Shown here one piece after another: positions 50,521-62,143 of a stretch of 64,000 nt of DNA; the first letter of the stretch is position 1, and each line of letters begins with the position of its first letter. The translations under genes were made by a program, and so were the position numbers. Origin of the DNA: Chamaecrista fasciculata. Its lineage: Eukaryota; Streptophyta; Magnoliopsida; Fabales; Fabaceae. A model generated the notes under the pieces. The model was not told the origin of the DNA. It saw only the letters and a list, made by a program, of their open reading frames with translations, and made no database searches. Location: contig QANZ01033498.1 of NCBI GenBank assembly GCA_003254925.1, positions 9,476 to 73,475 of the forward strand, read 5' to 3'.

Positions 50521-51822
50521 GGCAAAACACCTTTTTGTACCCCTAACGTTTGCAGTGATTTTTAGTTATGCCCCTAACGTTTCATTTTGTTCAAGTGTGC
50601 CCTCAATGTGAAACTAACGTTTCAATTATGCCCCCAATTTTGACTCAATGCCCATGTGGCAATTTTTTTACTTATGTGTCATTTTTTTGGTCTGACGTGG
50701 CATAATGACTGGACATTCATATTTTTTTTTTCCACCGTGGCATGATAACTGGATTTACATTTTTGAACATAAAAATTGAGTAAACTAGCAAATCAGTCCC
50801 TGGATTTACATTTTTCATCATCTTCATTCATTTTAGTCCCAAATCCTCAAAATAAAATTGTAAAGTGTCCCAAAACTCTTCCAAACATTTCAATTTAGTC
50901 CTTAAAAGTATTAAAAACCCTAAAACCTAAACCCCAAACTCTAAACCCTAAAACCCTAAACCCTAATTCAGTCCCTGACATTTTTTTTATTAAATCTGAA
51001 AAAAAAAAGCAAATTGGTCCCTAAACTCTAAACCCCTAAACCCTAAAACCCCAAACCCCATTGTCATCGCCACCTTCTTCTCTTTTCACACTTCCCAGAT
51101 TTTGTCATCGCCGCCGCCACCACCCCTTTCCTTCTTTCTTCTTCGCCGGTGAGTCCACCCATTCACTCCTTCTTGACCAAGATCGTCTCATACCAACTCT
51201 CTGTTTTTCGCAGATTGAGTTCGTAGGGAGAAGAGGGTCGATAGTGTAAACCCAAAACGACGACTCACTCGCTCACTCGATTTCATCATTCGAAGGTTTC
51301 ACTCTTACCCATTTCAATTGAACCTTCTTTCAAATTTGGGGTTTTCTTGTGCTCTCTCTGGTATGATTTGCAATGGGTTCTGTGATGTGGGTCGTAGTTA
51401 ATTTTGGGGATAAGGAAGAGAAAATAGTGGTTGGGTGAAGAAAAGTGGGAGAATGATGAAAATCGGCGACAAATTTGGAAGATGAACAGTGCGTGATGAC
51501 GAAGATGATGATGAACAATGTGTAATTTCGAATGGGGGTTGAGGACTGATTTGCTAGTTTACTCAATTTTTATGTTCAAAAATGTAAATCCAGTCATTAT
51601 GCCACAGTGAAAAAAAAAAATATGAATGTCCAGTCATTATGCCATGTCAGACCAAAAAAATGACACATTAGTAAAAAAAATTGCCACATGGGCATTGAGT
51701 CAAAATTGGGGGCATAATTGAAACGTTAGTTTCACATTGAGGGCACGCTTGAACAAAATGAAACGTTAGGGGCATAACTGAAAATCACTGCACACGTTAG
51801 GGGCACAAAATGGTGTTTTGCC
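50521..51822. mobile_element. non-autonomous MULE with 9-bp target duplication
   Basis: 1302 bases flanked by TTTTTTTTA on both sides (50512-50520 and 51823-51831). Ends GGCAAAACACC / GGTGTTTTGCC. Inverted arms of about 280 bases (50521-50800 and 51540-51822) carry cccctaacgtttcattttgt and its inverse. The core holds CCCTAAA tracts (50920-51055) and a gene-like piece (51060-51260). No transposase, so it is a Pack-MULE-like carrier. Confidence 0.88.
51060..51260 (+). pseudogene. host-gene-like fragment carried by the MULE
   Basis: GC-richer than the surroundings. A short frame (MSSPPSSLFTLPRF...) is followed by a clean donor (cttcgccg then GTGAGTCC) at about 51148 and an acceptor (ctgtttttcgcAG then attgag) at about 51213. 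This looks like the 5' exon, a 65-base intron and the start of exon 2 of a captured plant gene. The source gene is not recognisable from this length. Confidence 0.45.
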
Positions 51823-52199
51823 TTTTTTTTATTCTCAACCTCACCCTTCAATCATAATGTAAGTATAGATTATGGAATTTATACTTATTCGTGGGCTAAG
51901 TTTGGGTAGACTCAAGCTCAAGCCCATGAACTTTTTATAAATGGGCTTGGGCCTAAACTCAAATAGGGTGAAAGTTTATTCATTATAGTGGATAAGTATT
52001 TACCCCAAACATATGGGTTAAGCTCAAGCAAGAACTTGTAAAAGTTGGACAAAACGTTAATATACATAATTACATATCATCATTCATAACATAAGAGAAG
52101 GTTGGATAAAACGTTAATATAATTATATTTATTTGGATTTGGATGGTGATTAATAATTGCTCAACAAAAATGAATTTTCTTCTAATCTCTTTTATAACT

Positions 52200-52544
52200 G
52201 GTCAAAGTGTAAATTTTGGTCTCATATATTTTGCTGAGTTCCCAATTTGATTCTGTATATTTTTTTGTTGCACTTTTGGTCTTGTATCTTTGCAAAATAT
52301 CCTAATTTGGTCTCATATTTTGATCAAGTTGCAGAATTGGTCTCATATCAATGTAAAAGGATCAACCTTTATAGTTAATCTTTTGTAAATATATGAAACC
52401 ACTTCTGCACCTAACCCAAAGATATAAGACCAATTCTACAATTGACCCAAAGATCTGAGACCAAAACTGAAAAAAAAAAAAAAAAGATATAGAACCAAAC
52501 TAAGATCTCAACAAAAGATATGAGACCAAATTTACACTTTTACT
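52200..52544. mobile_element. MULE-type MITE (relative of 39138-39559)
   Basis: Ends GGTCAAAGTGTAAATTTTGG and its near-inverse. Flanks tttataact and tttataatt form a 9-base target duplication with one mismatch. The internal tttggtctcatat motifs match the subtilase-intron MITE. Confidence 0.75.
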
Positions 52545-53967
52545 TTTATAATTTTATTACGGCTTTGTCTAGTATGAACAACAACTATAATTAAAATCAT
52601 CTTAAATTGGATTCTTTATAACTTTTTTTTTTCTCTAGAAGGTATATTACAAACTAAAACCCACCCATATTCTATGTCACACTATCCTTATTATTTATTA
52701 TTATGCTACAATGTACAAATCTCTTGAAATTTAGTTACTGTGTAAAGAAATATCTAAACTTTTAAAAGTGACGAAATACTCTCAAATTTTTTAATTTTAT
52801 ACAAATAATTCATTTTTCTATATCTTTATTGAAAAAAGAATCATTGTTTTTATTATTTTACTACTGTAAAGTATAACAACAGTTAATTTAAGTATAAATC
52901 AATATAAAATGTAATAACAATTACAAAATTATAAAAAGGTTTGGAAAGGCCTTTTGTTACTTTTCAAACTTCAGAATTTTTTTACCGTATGATATGATAT
53001 ATCTCTTTGGCTAACACATATGATGAAGAAGCACTATTTTTACCGTATGAACAATTTAATCTCTACAAATAAATACAGAGTGTAACACATAAGTTTACTA
53101 ATATGCTAATTACTTGAACTAGAAACTTTTAGGCCACAAGACCAACATAATGTTACTTTCTAGTTTAATTTCTACTCTCATCTTTTACCTTTTTTAGCAG
53201 AATTTTCATGAAAAAAGAAAAAATAAACCTGCAAATCAAAACTTAGCCAAAACTACAACTTTCAAGTCTCCATCTCTTTCACCATCTTAACAATCTATGC
53301 AGCCTTCTTTCTGCATGATGCACTCTGAGAATTTGACTTCCTAGAAGATCTAAAATCTGCAGATTTTAAGCAAGTGATAAGATAACAAGAAAAAATCTAT
53401 GATCTTACAAGCATGTTTCTTTCTCGATCTTATATAGGATATTTTTTTGTAAGATCATAGTAAGATACTAAGATTGCAATTACACCTGTAAGATCATAGG
53501 ATCGTAAAGTTTTATTTATCTCATTTTTTTTTTCCTTTAAAAAGCCTAAAAGGCAATATTTTATGAGAAAAACTGTAGTTTAATCTAAAATATGATTTCT
53601 TTTTACGATGAATGGAAGGTGAGGAAGACAAAAATATAATCGTGGAAGATGAAGTATGTTAAGTTTAATAAGTGAAAACTATTAAACATCTTGACATTGT
53701 TGATCAGTTTGAGATTTATGATTATTATGTACATTAAAAGCAACAGGATATTACGATTGAATCTATTTTTTACTTTTTGTCCTATTTAATATCTCAATTT
53801 TGACATTACTGCAAATAAACACCCAAACTTGAAGTACATGGATAATGACCACACAGTAAACACCTAAACTTGAAGTATAAGTTTTGTTCCAAACAAGAGA
53901 GAAAAACATAAGTACCTTGAGCATTCCAAATTCCAGTCTTTTGTTGATGAACAAAACATCACCTCAT
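52545..53967. other. intergenic and downstream of the myosin-binding gene
   Basis: AT-rich, no gene recognised. 53390-53520 holds several aagatcatag / gatcttac motifs in both orientations, possibly an old MITE. Confidence 0.4.
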
Positions 53968-56900
53968 TCACCTAATAGGATCATCATCATCACCCAAGTC
54001 CTTCAAACGCAGTTCAACATCCTTCAAATCATGAAGATGCTGCAATATTTCCTGAAGAAGATCCATTCCTTTGTCCCCTTTCTGTATAGATCCCATGCAA
54101 TGCCTTAGAAAATCTGTGTCTGTCTCAAGAGCTTGAAGCCTCTCATAAACATGATCAACCTCCTCTTCAATTGACACTTTGATCGTTACATCATTATTAC
54201 TCTTATTATTATCATCAACACCTGAAGTTTCCATTTCTCTTTCATCATCATCAGCTGCATCTAAATATGGAAGAAGCCTCTTTGCCAGACAACCCATTGG
54301 CCTTCTTGGAGAGTAATTACATTGTTTATTATGATCATCTGAAATAAACCCATTATTATTGCAATACAAATCTTCCTCTGGACTGCTAAATTTGCATTTC
54401 TCAATGAATTCATCATCATCATCTTCAAGAAATTGCTCATTATCTCCCATAGTTAGTAGCTTTTCCTCCAATGCTTTGAGCTGGTCTAGAATTGACATCT
54501 TCTCTTCCTCAAATTCTGCTAATGAATTATCAAGTGCACTCATTTGCTTCAAACAATCCGTTGTCATTTCCTCCAAGCTTGAAACTTTAGCACTAGTTTT
54601 AGTATTATTGTTATTATCATCTTCTTCCCTTGCTTCATAATTTAGATCAATAGATAGCTCCTCCTCAGAAGAAGAAGATGAAGATTCATTTTTCATTCTT
54701 CTCAAGACCCTTAATTTCTCTCGGGCTTCATATTCCAACACCTTCTGCTTGTACTCTTCTAGCTCCTTCTCAAGCTCTTTCTTCTCCTTCTCTCTTTTCG
54801 TCATTAGATCATTCAAGAGCTGCAAGGCTTCCTGATCATACTCAGATTGTTCTTCCATCATTCTTTGGTATTGCAATGCCTCCATCTGCATTGATGCCTT
54901 TTCTTCCTGCAGCCTAGTGATCATAGCCATTGTCTGATTAGCTGCTATTGCTGAAGCATTCCTTTCTTCTTCTAGCTCTTGGTATAGAGCAGTCAGAGCC
55001 TTTCTTTCGGCTTTTAGCGCACTTTTTAGGCGGTCTATTGTTGATACCGGATCGCCGGCATTTTCTGTGTCGCTTGCATCAATTGAGTCTTCTGCTTTCT
55101 CAAGAAGAATTAGTTTCCTGTGCAGATAATGCAGGCCATCATCCATAGAGCTTGGAGTTTCAGGAAGCTTGTCTTCTTCTATTTGACATGCCTCACAAAA
55201 GAACTTTGAAGATTGATGTTGGATTGTCTCTTCTTGATTTTCCTTAACCAGATTTGTCTCAACATCCTCATCATCTTCTGCAACTGTTTGAACAGCACCT
55301 GCATTTTTATGGTTTTATCACAAACATTGGAAAACAGAGAGTCATGTAAATGTAAACCATGGTTTTATAGTGTTTCTTAGAGTAATTTAGAGCCCGTTTG
55401 GATAAGCTTGTGAAAAAAGAATTTTATTTATCAAACTTTTTTTAAAAGGTCTTTTGAGTGAAGCACTAGTATTTTAAATATCAAAATTGTTTGGATATAA
55501 AATGTCAAAAGTACTTTTAATTAATAAAATGAACCAAAAGAATAGCTTTTTCAAGTGCTTTTAGTGGAAGCTACAAAATTGAACTTCTTAAAAAAGTTAT
55601 ATTTTAACTTTTTTTTTGTAACTTCTCTTTTTTCTTAAAAATTTACCCAAACAAGATTTTGTATTTATAAAAGATCTTTTTTTAATTAAATAAGTACTTA
55701 TTAGATCAAAAAAGCCTATCCAAACAGGCTAGTCCAACTTCATAAGTGCTTTGGGAAAAGAAAATTAAGAGTAAATGAATGATTTAGCCCCTCAAAGATG
55801 ACAAAATGTTCAATTTAATTTTTGAAAGATATAATTATAAGATTTAATTCCTAAAAGATGCCGTTACAATCATGGTAATTTTATTAATATATTGATTCCA
55901 ATATAATGACAACTATGATTTTCTAAGTGTAATGTCAAGAAAATCTAGAACTATTTTAAATTTGTCATTAAATTTTAATCAACAACTTAAAAAAACCAAA
56001 TTAATTGTAATTGCATCTTTATCAAATCATTAATTTACTCTAAATTTTTTTCTTAAAAAAAAAAAAAGAGTGAGATTCAAGATTAAGACATACAAAGTTT
56101 GTTCTGAGCAATGAATTCATCAAATGCATTATGAACTTCCGCATCATCGTTACTTGTGGAGGATGATTCATCATCATCATTATCTTCATTTTCATCTTCA
56201 TCTTCTTCATCTTCTTCTTGTATGCATTGAGAAGAGCAGGAAGGTTCTTCAGGTTGAGGCAGATTGCCTGTGTGAGAAGAAACTTTCTTGTAATCATTAA
56301 ATGTCAGAAATAACTAAATCAACCTTCTTTCAAAAGAATAAAGAATTTATACCTTGCATATAATCTGTTTCTCCTACGTCTTCTTCTATATCACTGCCAT
56401 CATAGGGTAAAGATTGAGATTTGCATATATTATTCTGAGCTATGAATTCATCAAATGCATTTTGAGCATCATCAGCATCCTCACTCGTTGAAGACAGATC
56501 TTCATCTTCGTCTTCATCCTCATCTTCATCGTCATTTTCATCCTCTTGTGTGCATTCAAATTCTGGTTTTAGTAAAACAAGTCAGGAATAGAGAACAAGA
56601 AAGAGTGTAAATAAATAGCTAAATACTTTCTTTGTACCTTTTGCATTTTCTGGCTTTTCTTCAGAAACCCCGTAATTCTTGAAGCTAATTCTGCTCAATT
56701 CTGGTGAATCCGTGTCGAAAGTTTCAATCTTTTTCTCCCCTTCACCCTCATCTGATATGCCAGACTCTAATTTTAGAGAGTCAAAAGAATCTATTAACTC
56801 CACAGGTATCACTCTGTTGTTGATACCATAATCATCGACAGCTGCACCATATTTCTCAAAATGCATGTTGATGACTTCAATCGATCTATCTTCTTCTTCC

Positions 56901-57025
56901 CAAATAGATTCAGAGAAACGATGAAGAATATAATCTTTTTCTCCATCAGAACGACTCTCTGCCACTTCTCTTAGTATAAAGCTCTCAATATCAGAAAGTA
57001 TATGATGCTCACAGTATTCTTCATC

Positions 57026-57057
<32 letters not shown>

Positions 57058-57649
57058 CATCATCAAATGCTTCTAAAACTAGAGTCCCCTTTTTGGTATA
57101 ATCTCGATCACCCCATGAAGACTCCAATAGCAAATAAGAAGGATTCGAATTCAAGCTCTTATTGCAGCAAGAACAACACTCTGTTTCCTCTGTTTTCTCT
57201 GTTTCCTCTGTTTTTGGAGGCTTCTTAGTATTATTCAACCATGAAACTAGAGCAATCCCTTTAATGGTGGATCTTTCTTCTTCAGTAATATTCGGGCGAG
57301 AGGCCAAGCAATCCAGACACATACTCTTCGAGCTCGCCATTCTTTGGTGGTTCGAGCAGAAACCCATGTCAGAAATCTCAGCAACATGAGCTTCACAAAC
57401 AAGACCGCTTAAAAAATCCAAGCTTTCACTCCTCCCTGCAGGCTCTAGAACATGATCGAGCCTTGAACAGAATGGACATGGAGGCTTGAGGCCGACCCAT
57501 TTGGCGAATTTCGCGATGAGATAACTGAACAGAGAATTCAGAAGGAGAAGAACGATGAGGACCCATTCTAGAACTGCATAAACCAGAACCATTGTGACTC
57601 TGTTTGTGTTTCTGTGAAGCAAGGTGGCGAATTTGCTGTTGGCAGCCAT
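53968..57649 (-). CDS. myosin-binding protein with GTD-binding (DUF593) domain
   Basis: Four exons by splice sites and phase: 57649-56638, 56562-56353, 56267-56094 and 55298-53968. The joined frame is 908 residues and closes without a stop. Residues about 19-45 are a membrane anchor (VLVYAVLEWVLIVLLLL), followed by a conserved Cys-rich stretch (KPPCPFCSRLDH, then CSNHQRM and CLDCL). An acidic region includes a run of Asp near residue 200. The GTD-binding/zein-binding coiled coil spans about 552-650 (IDRLKSALKAERKALTALYQ to YEAREKLRVLRR). More coiled coil follows near 725 and 850. This family anchors class XI myosins, through their globular tails, to vesicles or endosomes for cytoplasmic streaming. 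Exons 2 and 3 are related to each other (see findings). No damage seen. The exact family member is not assigned. Confidence 0.92.
55389..55732. mobile_element. MITE in intron 3 of the myosin-binding gene
   Basis: Ends GAGCCCGTTTGGATAAGC and its near-inverse (gcctatccaaacaggct). The interior has paired aaaagcttttt-type motifs. The termini suggest a hAT or Harbinger MITE. The target duplication is not clear. Confidence 0.65.
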
Positions 57650-59188
57650 TGATGGAGAGAGCTAAGCTATGAGGAGGAAGAAGGAGAAAGAAAGAGAAGA
57701 TGAGAAGATGGGGTGTGTGTTTTGTTAAGTGATTAATATCATAATATGTGTCATTATAGTTTTAACCTAATGGCTCTCAAGTGGATGTGAAGAGAGTGAG
57801 TGATCACCAATATTACTATCTTTTTTTTTTGGAGGGGGATGGTGGGGTTTGTTTTTTAGGCAAATCCGACAACATTATGACACTTGGGGTAGTATTATAT
57901 CTATACTTTTATGTTGGATGTTGTAAAAGTGCATCATGAGTTCCCATTTGTGTCTTGTAAATCAATGCATGCATTGGAGAAAATGATAATCAGAGTTTTA
58001 TGTGTATATATGGTAAGGTGGGGTTGTTTAAGAATTTTGGTTGCAAATTTCATGTTTAAGTCTTTCTGTGAGACACTTTTGTTGAAAAAAATTCTAAATA
58101 TGTGTTTATTTCAAATTCTTTAATAGTAAATAGGATAATAAATAAGTTTTTACTAATTATATATTCTCTTATATAATTGATGATATAAAAAAGTTTATTT
58201 TAGATCATGAAATAGTAGTAATTTTGAAATTAATTTTTGTCATTTGACCAAATTTTCTTTATTGATTAGTAATGGCAAGATTTTCTTTGCGTCTAGGAAA
58301 TCTCTACTGCACTGTATTTGTTCATGAAAAAAACGATTGGATTGTTAGGTTTTGCCATGTTTGCCGTGAAGGGAATAGGTTGCATACTCCCTTAGGGTTT
58401 AGGCATGTCCTTGGATATTGATTGTTCTGTTTGGCACTTTCTTCTTGATTGTTTGAGGTTAATTCTTAGTGAGGATAGGATGAGTGTCCTTTTTTTTTNT
58501 TTTTTTTTTTTTTTTTGCTTTTGGCCTAACAAAAAAATATGTAAACTTTATTTTGAAAATTAAACAATTGTAATGAAGAATCAATAAACTATTTTTCCAG
58601 CATCCAAAATCCAAATAGTAGTTTATTTCAAAATCTCAAAATTAAAGAAAAAGTTTAAAGCAAAATTAACAAGGAAATGCTTTTTGGTCCATAAATTAGG
58701 TTTGGGCCAGAGCACGCGGAAGATGGGCCCCACCATCCATGGAAATGGTGAGACATGTATTGCTTGGCCCACATGTAGTTGTACTATTCGACAAACGCTC
58801 TTACCAATGCCCAAAACTCCTACGTTTATTATTTATTATTAATTATTAATATTCATACAATTATATTGTAATCTTCTTGAGTATGCACTAATTTTCTCCT
58901 TATAATCGCACAGCCTTTAATTTCACACTGCTATCATTAATTGGTTATGTTAATTCTCTGCCAAGATTCCACATAGGGATTAAAGATTAAAGGTTTTAAT
59001 GCAATTATTAGTTGGACCACATATATGGATGATTAAAACGCCCCTAAATTTTACTTGTTGAGATTAGGGTTGAGTCCTAATAAGAATTAAATGAGTTTGA
59101 TTTAGGAATTTACTTATTCAAAATTATTGGTCTAAGTCCAGAGATAGGAGTATACAACAAGTACTTTACGTGCTCTAGTAACTTTTAA
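57650..59188. other. intergenic, upstream of the myosin-binding gene
   Basis: Leader and promoter of the minus-strand gene at the left, with a GA-rich leader and no clear TATA box. The remainder is AT-rich without a gene. A poly-T run at 58491-58517 contains one N (58499). A 63-codon frame at 58623-58814 is not recognised. Confidence 0.4.
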
Positions 59189-59718
59189 GGGTCCGTTTGG
59201 TACAATGAGAGTGAGGGAAATGAAAATGTTTTACAATGTAAAATAATGAGGGAAAGGAAAGTAGTTGAGGGAATGTAAAGTAGGTAAAGATTTTAAAGTG
59301 TTTGGTATAAAAAGGTAGGGGAGGGAAAGTAAAATAGATATAGAAAGAAAATGACAAAAATGCCCCTCCCACAATCACCACAAGGCCGCCGCCGCCGCCG
59401 TCGTCGCCTTCCACGGCGGTCTTCGCCGTCGTACACGGCCACCGCCGCCGCTGTCCACAGTGGCCGACTCGGTTTCATAAAGAGGAAGAAGATGGGATGA
59501 AAGTGAGAGGGGCAAATTAGGAATTCTACCATAATTCCTTAGGTAAAGTTGGATTATATCAGAAATGTGAAGTAAAGAAAAATGACATATGTAATGTATA
59601 TGTCTTTACATTGTAATCCACTTTACAGAGCATATATTGTCATACCAAACACATGAAAAACTTGGAGTTTGTGTCACTTTACAGTGCAAAGGGCAATTCC
59701 AACATACCAAACGGAGCC
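59189..59718. mobile_element. Tourist-like MITE with GC-rich core (second copy)
   Basis: 530 bases, TAA flanks (59186-59188 and 59719-59721), termini GGGTCCGTTTGGTA / TACCAAACGGAGCC. Opposite orientation to 28948-29506. The GC-rich core (59385-59465) reads ccgccgccgccgtcgtcgcc. Confidence 0.9.
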
Positions 59719-59721
59719 TAA

Positions 59722-60666
59722 CTTTTTTTGATATATATAAATATATTTTCATTCTTATGTATATAAAATTAAATTATGTTATTATAAGCATAAAATTATT
59801 TTTATATAAATATAAATCATAACATTATATAATATAGTTGAGTTGTATTTTAAATTATTTAAAAAAAAAATCTATGCTATTGTTGTTATTGCCATATATC
59901 ATTTAAAATGTTATTAATATTCTAATCAGAGGCATAATTACTATTAGATTTGAGAACTAAGGAATGGTGGGTGGCTTGGGATTCTGCCATAAATAAAAAA
60001 AAAATGGAAGAAGAAGGGAATGATGGAACAAAGGGTATCCACAGTGAAGGTATGATGAAATTTGAAAAAGGCAGAAGAAGAAAGAAAAAGGAAGATGAAA
60101 TAATAAATATGGAAATTAAAAAGAAAAATAGATGAAATAGGAGGGCAGTGTGATAGTGATTTGAGGGCTTTTTTGTATGAGTAAAGGTTGAAAAATAATG
60201 TAACGTGGGGATCATGGTCTTCCTTCTATTCTTCAGCTTTTGCTTTTCTTTTTTGCTCTCTCTCTCTCTCCCTCTCTACTTTCTTTCATATTTAGCTTTT
60301 GAAAAAGAAGTGTTAATTTTTTTTGTTTGGGGCCTGAAAAAAGAAGTGTTAATTGGTTCCTGCATGGATTTAATTAGGTCTCAAAATTAATTAAAGAGAG
60401 CGTTGTGCAAAGAATGTGTATATATGTGATAAGCTTATATACCAAACTCTACATATCTTGCTTAATGAAACTGAAGGAAGAAGAGAAGGTATTAACTATT
60501 AAGATATATATATATATATATAGGTTCATGAATATAAAAGTTAGTATTATTTTTTTTTTTGTTTGAACNAGAAAATACAAACCCAGTTGAATTATTGCAT
60601 GCTATATATAATTTTTTTTTTGATATTTTTTTCTTTTGTATGTAAAATATTGCTTGCTATATATAT
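59722..60666. other. intergenic
   Basis: AT-rich with (CT)n at 60257-60278 and (TA)n at 60505-60522. A single N lies at 60569. No gene recognised. Confidence 0.4.
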
Positions 60667-61236
60667 TGATGAACCTGATTCTGGCCGGGGGTCATTACCT
60701 GGTTCGGTGAGGCAACTCTGGGTCGCCTGCAAGTCAATGAACACACAGGGGTGGCCCTGTGATTCAGGGTTGAACACAATAATCTCAATAGACTAGTCAG
60801 AGTGCGTACCTTTGTCCAGTGTGAAGGGTTTCCTTTTATACTGGTTGAGGGCAATCTGGTGAGATCTCACCATAAATGCCTGGATAGTTGATTGTGATCT
60901 GGGCTGATCTGACTGTGATCTTGACTGATCTGATTGTGATCTTGGCTGATCTGATTGTGATCTTTGGCTCCTACGTACTTTCCTTTCCTGCGAAGATGCC
61001 TTAATGGTCAAGGCGTTATCAGGGAAAGGATCTTCAGGAGGATCTTGATTCATCCTTGATCGATCAGGCAATGTTTCCTTATCCGTTATCACGTGGACGC
61101 CTACATCACTTATGATTGTTGGCGTCCTCAACTGATGAAGAAGTATGAGGCGTTCATGCCTGGATGATTCTTCTATTGGGCTTGCACGCTATTGGGTTGA
61201 GCCTTTTGGGCCGTCTGATTATTGGGCCTATTATCA
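60667..61236 (-). mobile_element. solo LTR, minus orientation, with tandem repeats in U3
   Basis: 570 bases starting TGATGAACC and ending TATTATCA, flanked by TATAT on both sides (60662-60666 and 61237-61241). On the minus strand a TATAAAAGG box lies at about 60840, which sets the orientation. Upstream of it, in U3, a 21-base unit (gatcacaatcagatcagcc-type) is repeated four times at 60893-60965. No internal domain remains, so it is a solo LTR. Confidence 0.85.
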
Positions 61237-62143
61237 TATATAATTATATATATAAATATCTAGAGGTGACCACACGTTGGATAGGTTTCATTTGGATTGA
61301 AGATATAGAATTAATTAATTTGGGTTATTATCATCAAACATGTACATTATTGGATTGGGTAGCTGACTAGCTCAACTTTTTGTGAAACAAAAGTTTATTT
61401 CAGTTGAATTATTTTAGACAAATGATAAATGAATTTGTTTGGATTGATTCGGCATATATATTATTTTAATTATTTTCTGTGATAGTAATTACATTGTAGT
61501 GCAATATCCATAAAAAAGAAATTATTTATTAAAATTTTTATTATGAAATATTTTACATACAAAAGATTAGTATATAGTAAAATGTTTTTGCAGTTAGTAA
61601 ACTATATAAATTAACTAATCATGTCAGATATTTAATTAACATTGACAAATCATCAATTTAATTAAAAAATCATATGATCTAACATTATTAACGAAAAAAT
61701 TATAAGAGATCAATTTTAAAAATGTAAATATTTGAAGTGCCAAAATGATATTTTATTTTCCTTGTGTTAAAAAAAACACTCATCAATTCCTGGGGAGGTC
61801 ACTGGGCTTAAAATTTTGGGCTTGAGCTAAAGAGTTTCGGCCTTTTGGGGTTATTGCCTGTTGAAATTAGACCCAAAATCTGTCCCAAAAAAATGAAATG
61901 GCTTATGGGTTACGCCCTAGTATCTGGGTTTTTTTTTTTTTATAATAAAAAAAAAGGAGCCAGATCACCAAAAAAAATAATGCCCAAGATGAGTGCCAGT
62001 TAGATCTCATTTGTTTGTAATTTTTCTGTCATAGTGCAGCGATTTCAGGCTTGATGAAATTCATATAATATAATAATTAATACTTTTTCTAGATAAAAAA
62101 AAGTAGGTTGACTCGTATATAGTCCCATGAGAGATTTTCCAAA
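61237..62143. other. intergenic
   Basis: AT-rich with no gene recognised. 61790-61960 has several gggctta/ggcttgag motifs without a clear class. Confidence 0.35.

Noticed and set aside
56040-56297. Met/Lys-rich frame with KKMKKMKMKMK
   Set aside because: Out-of-frame reading of exon 3 of the myosin-binding gene. The in-frame reading is the acidic repeat that joins exons 2 and 4 correctly.
60793-61131. Ser/Gln/Asp-rich minus-strand frame with SQSDQPR repeats
   Set aside because: The repeat comes from the 21-base units in the U3 of a solo LTR. There is no protein family match.
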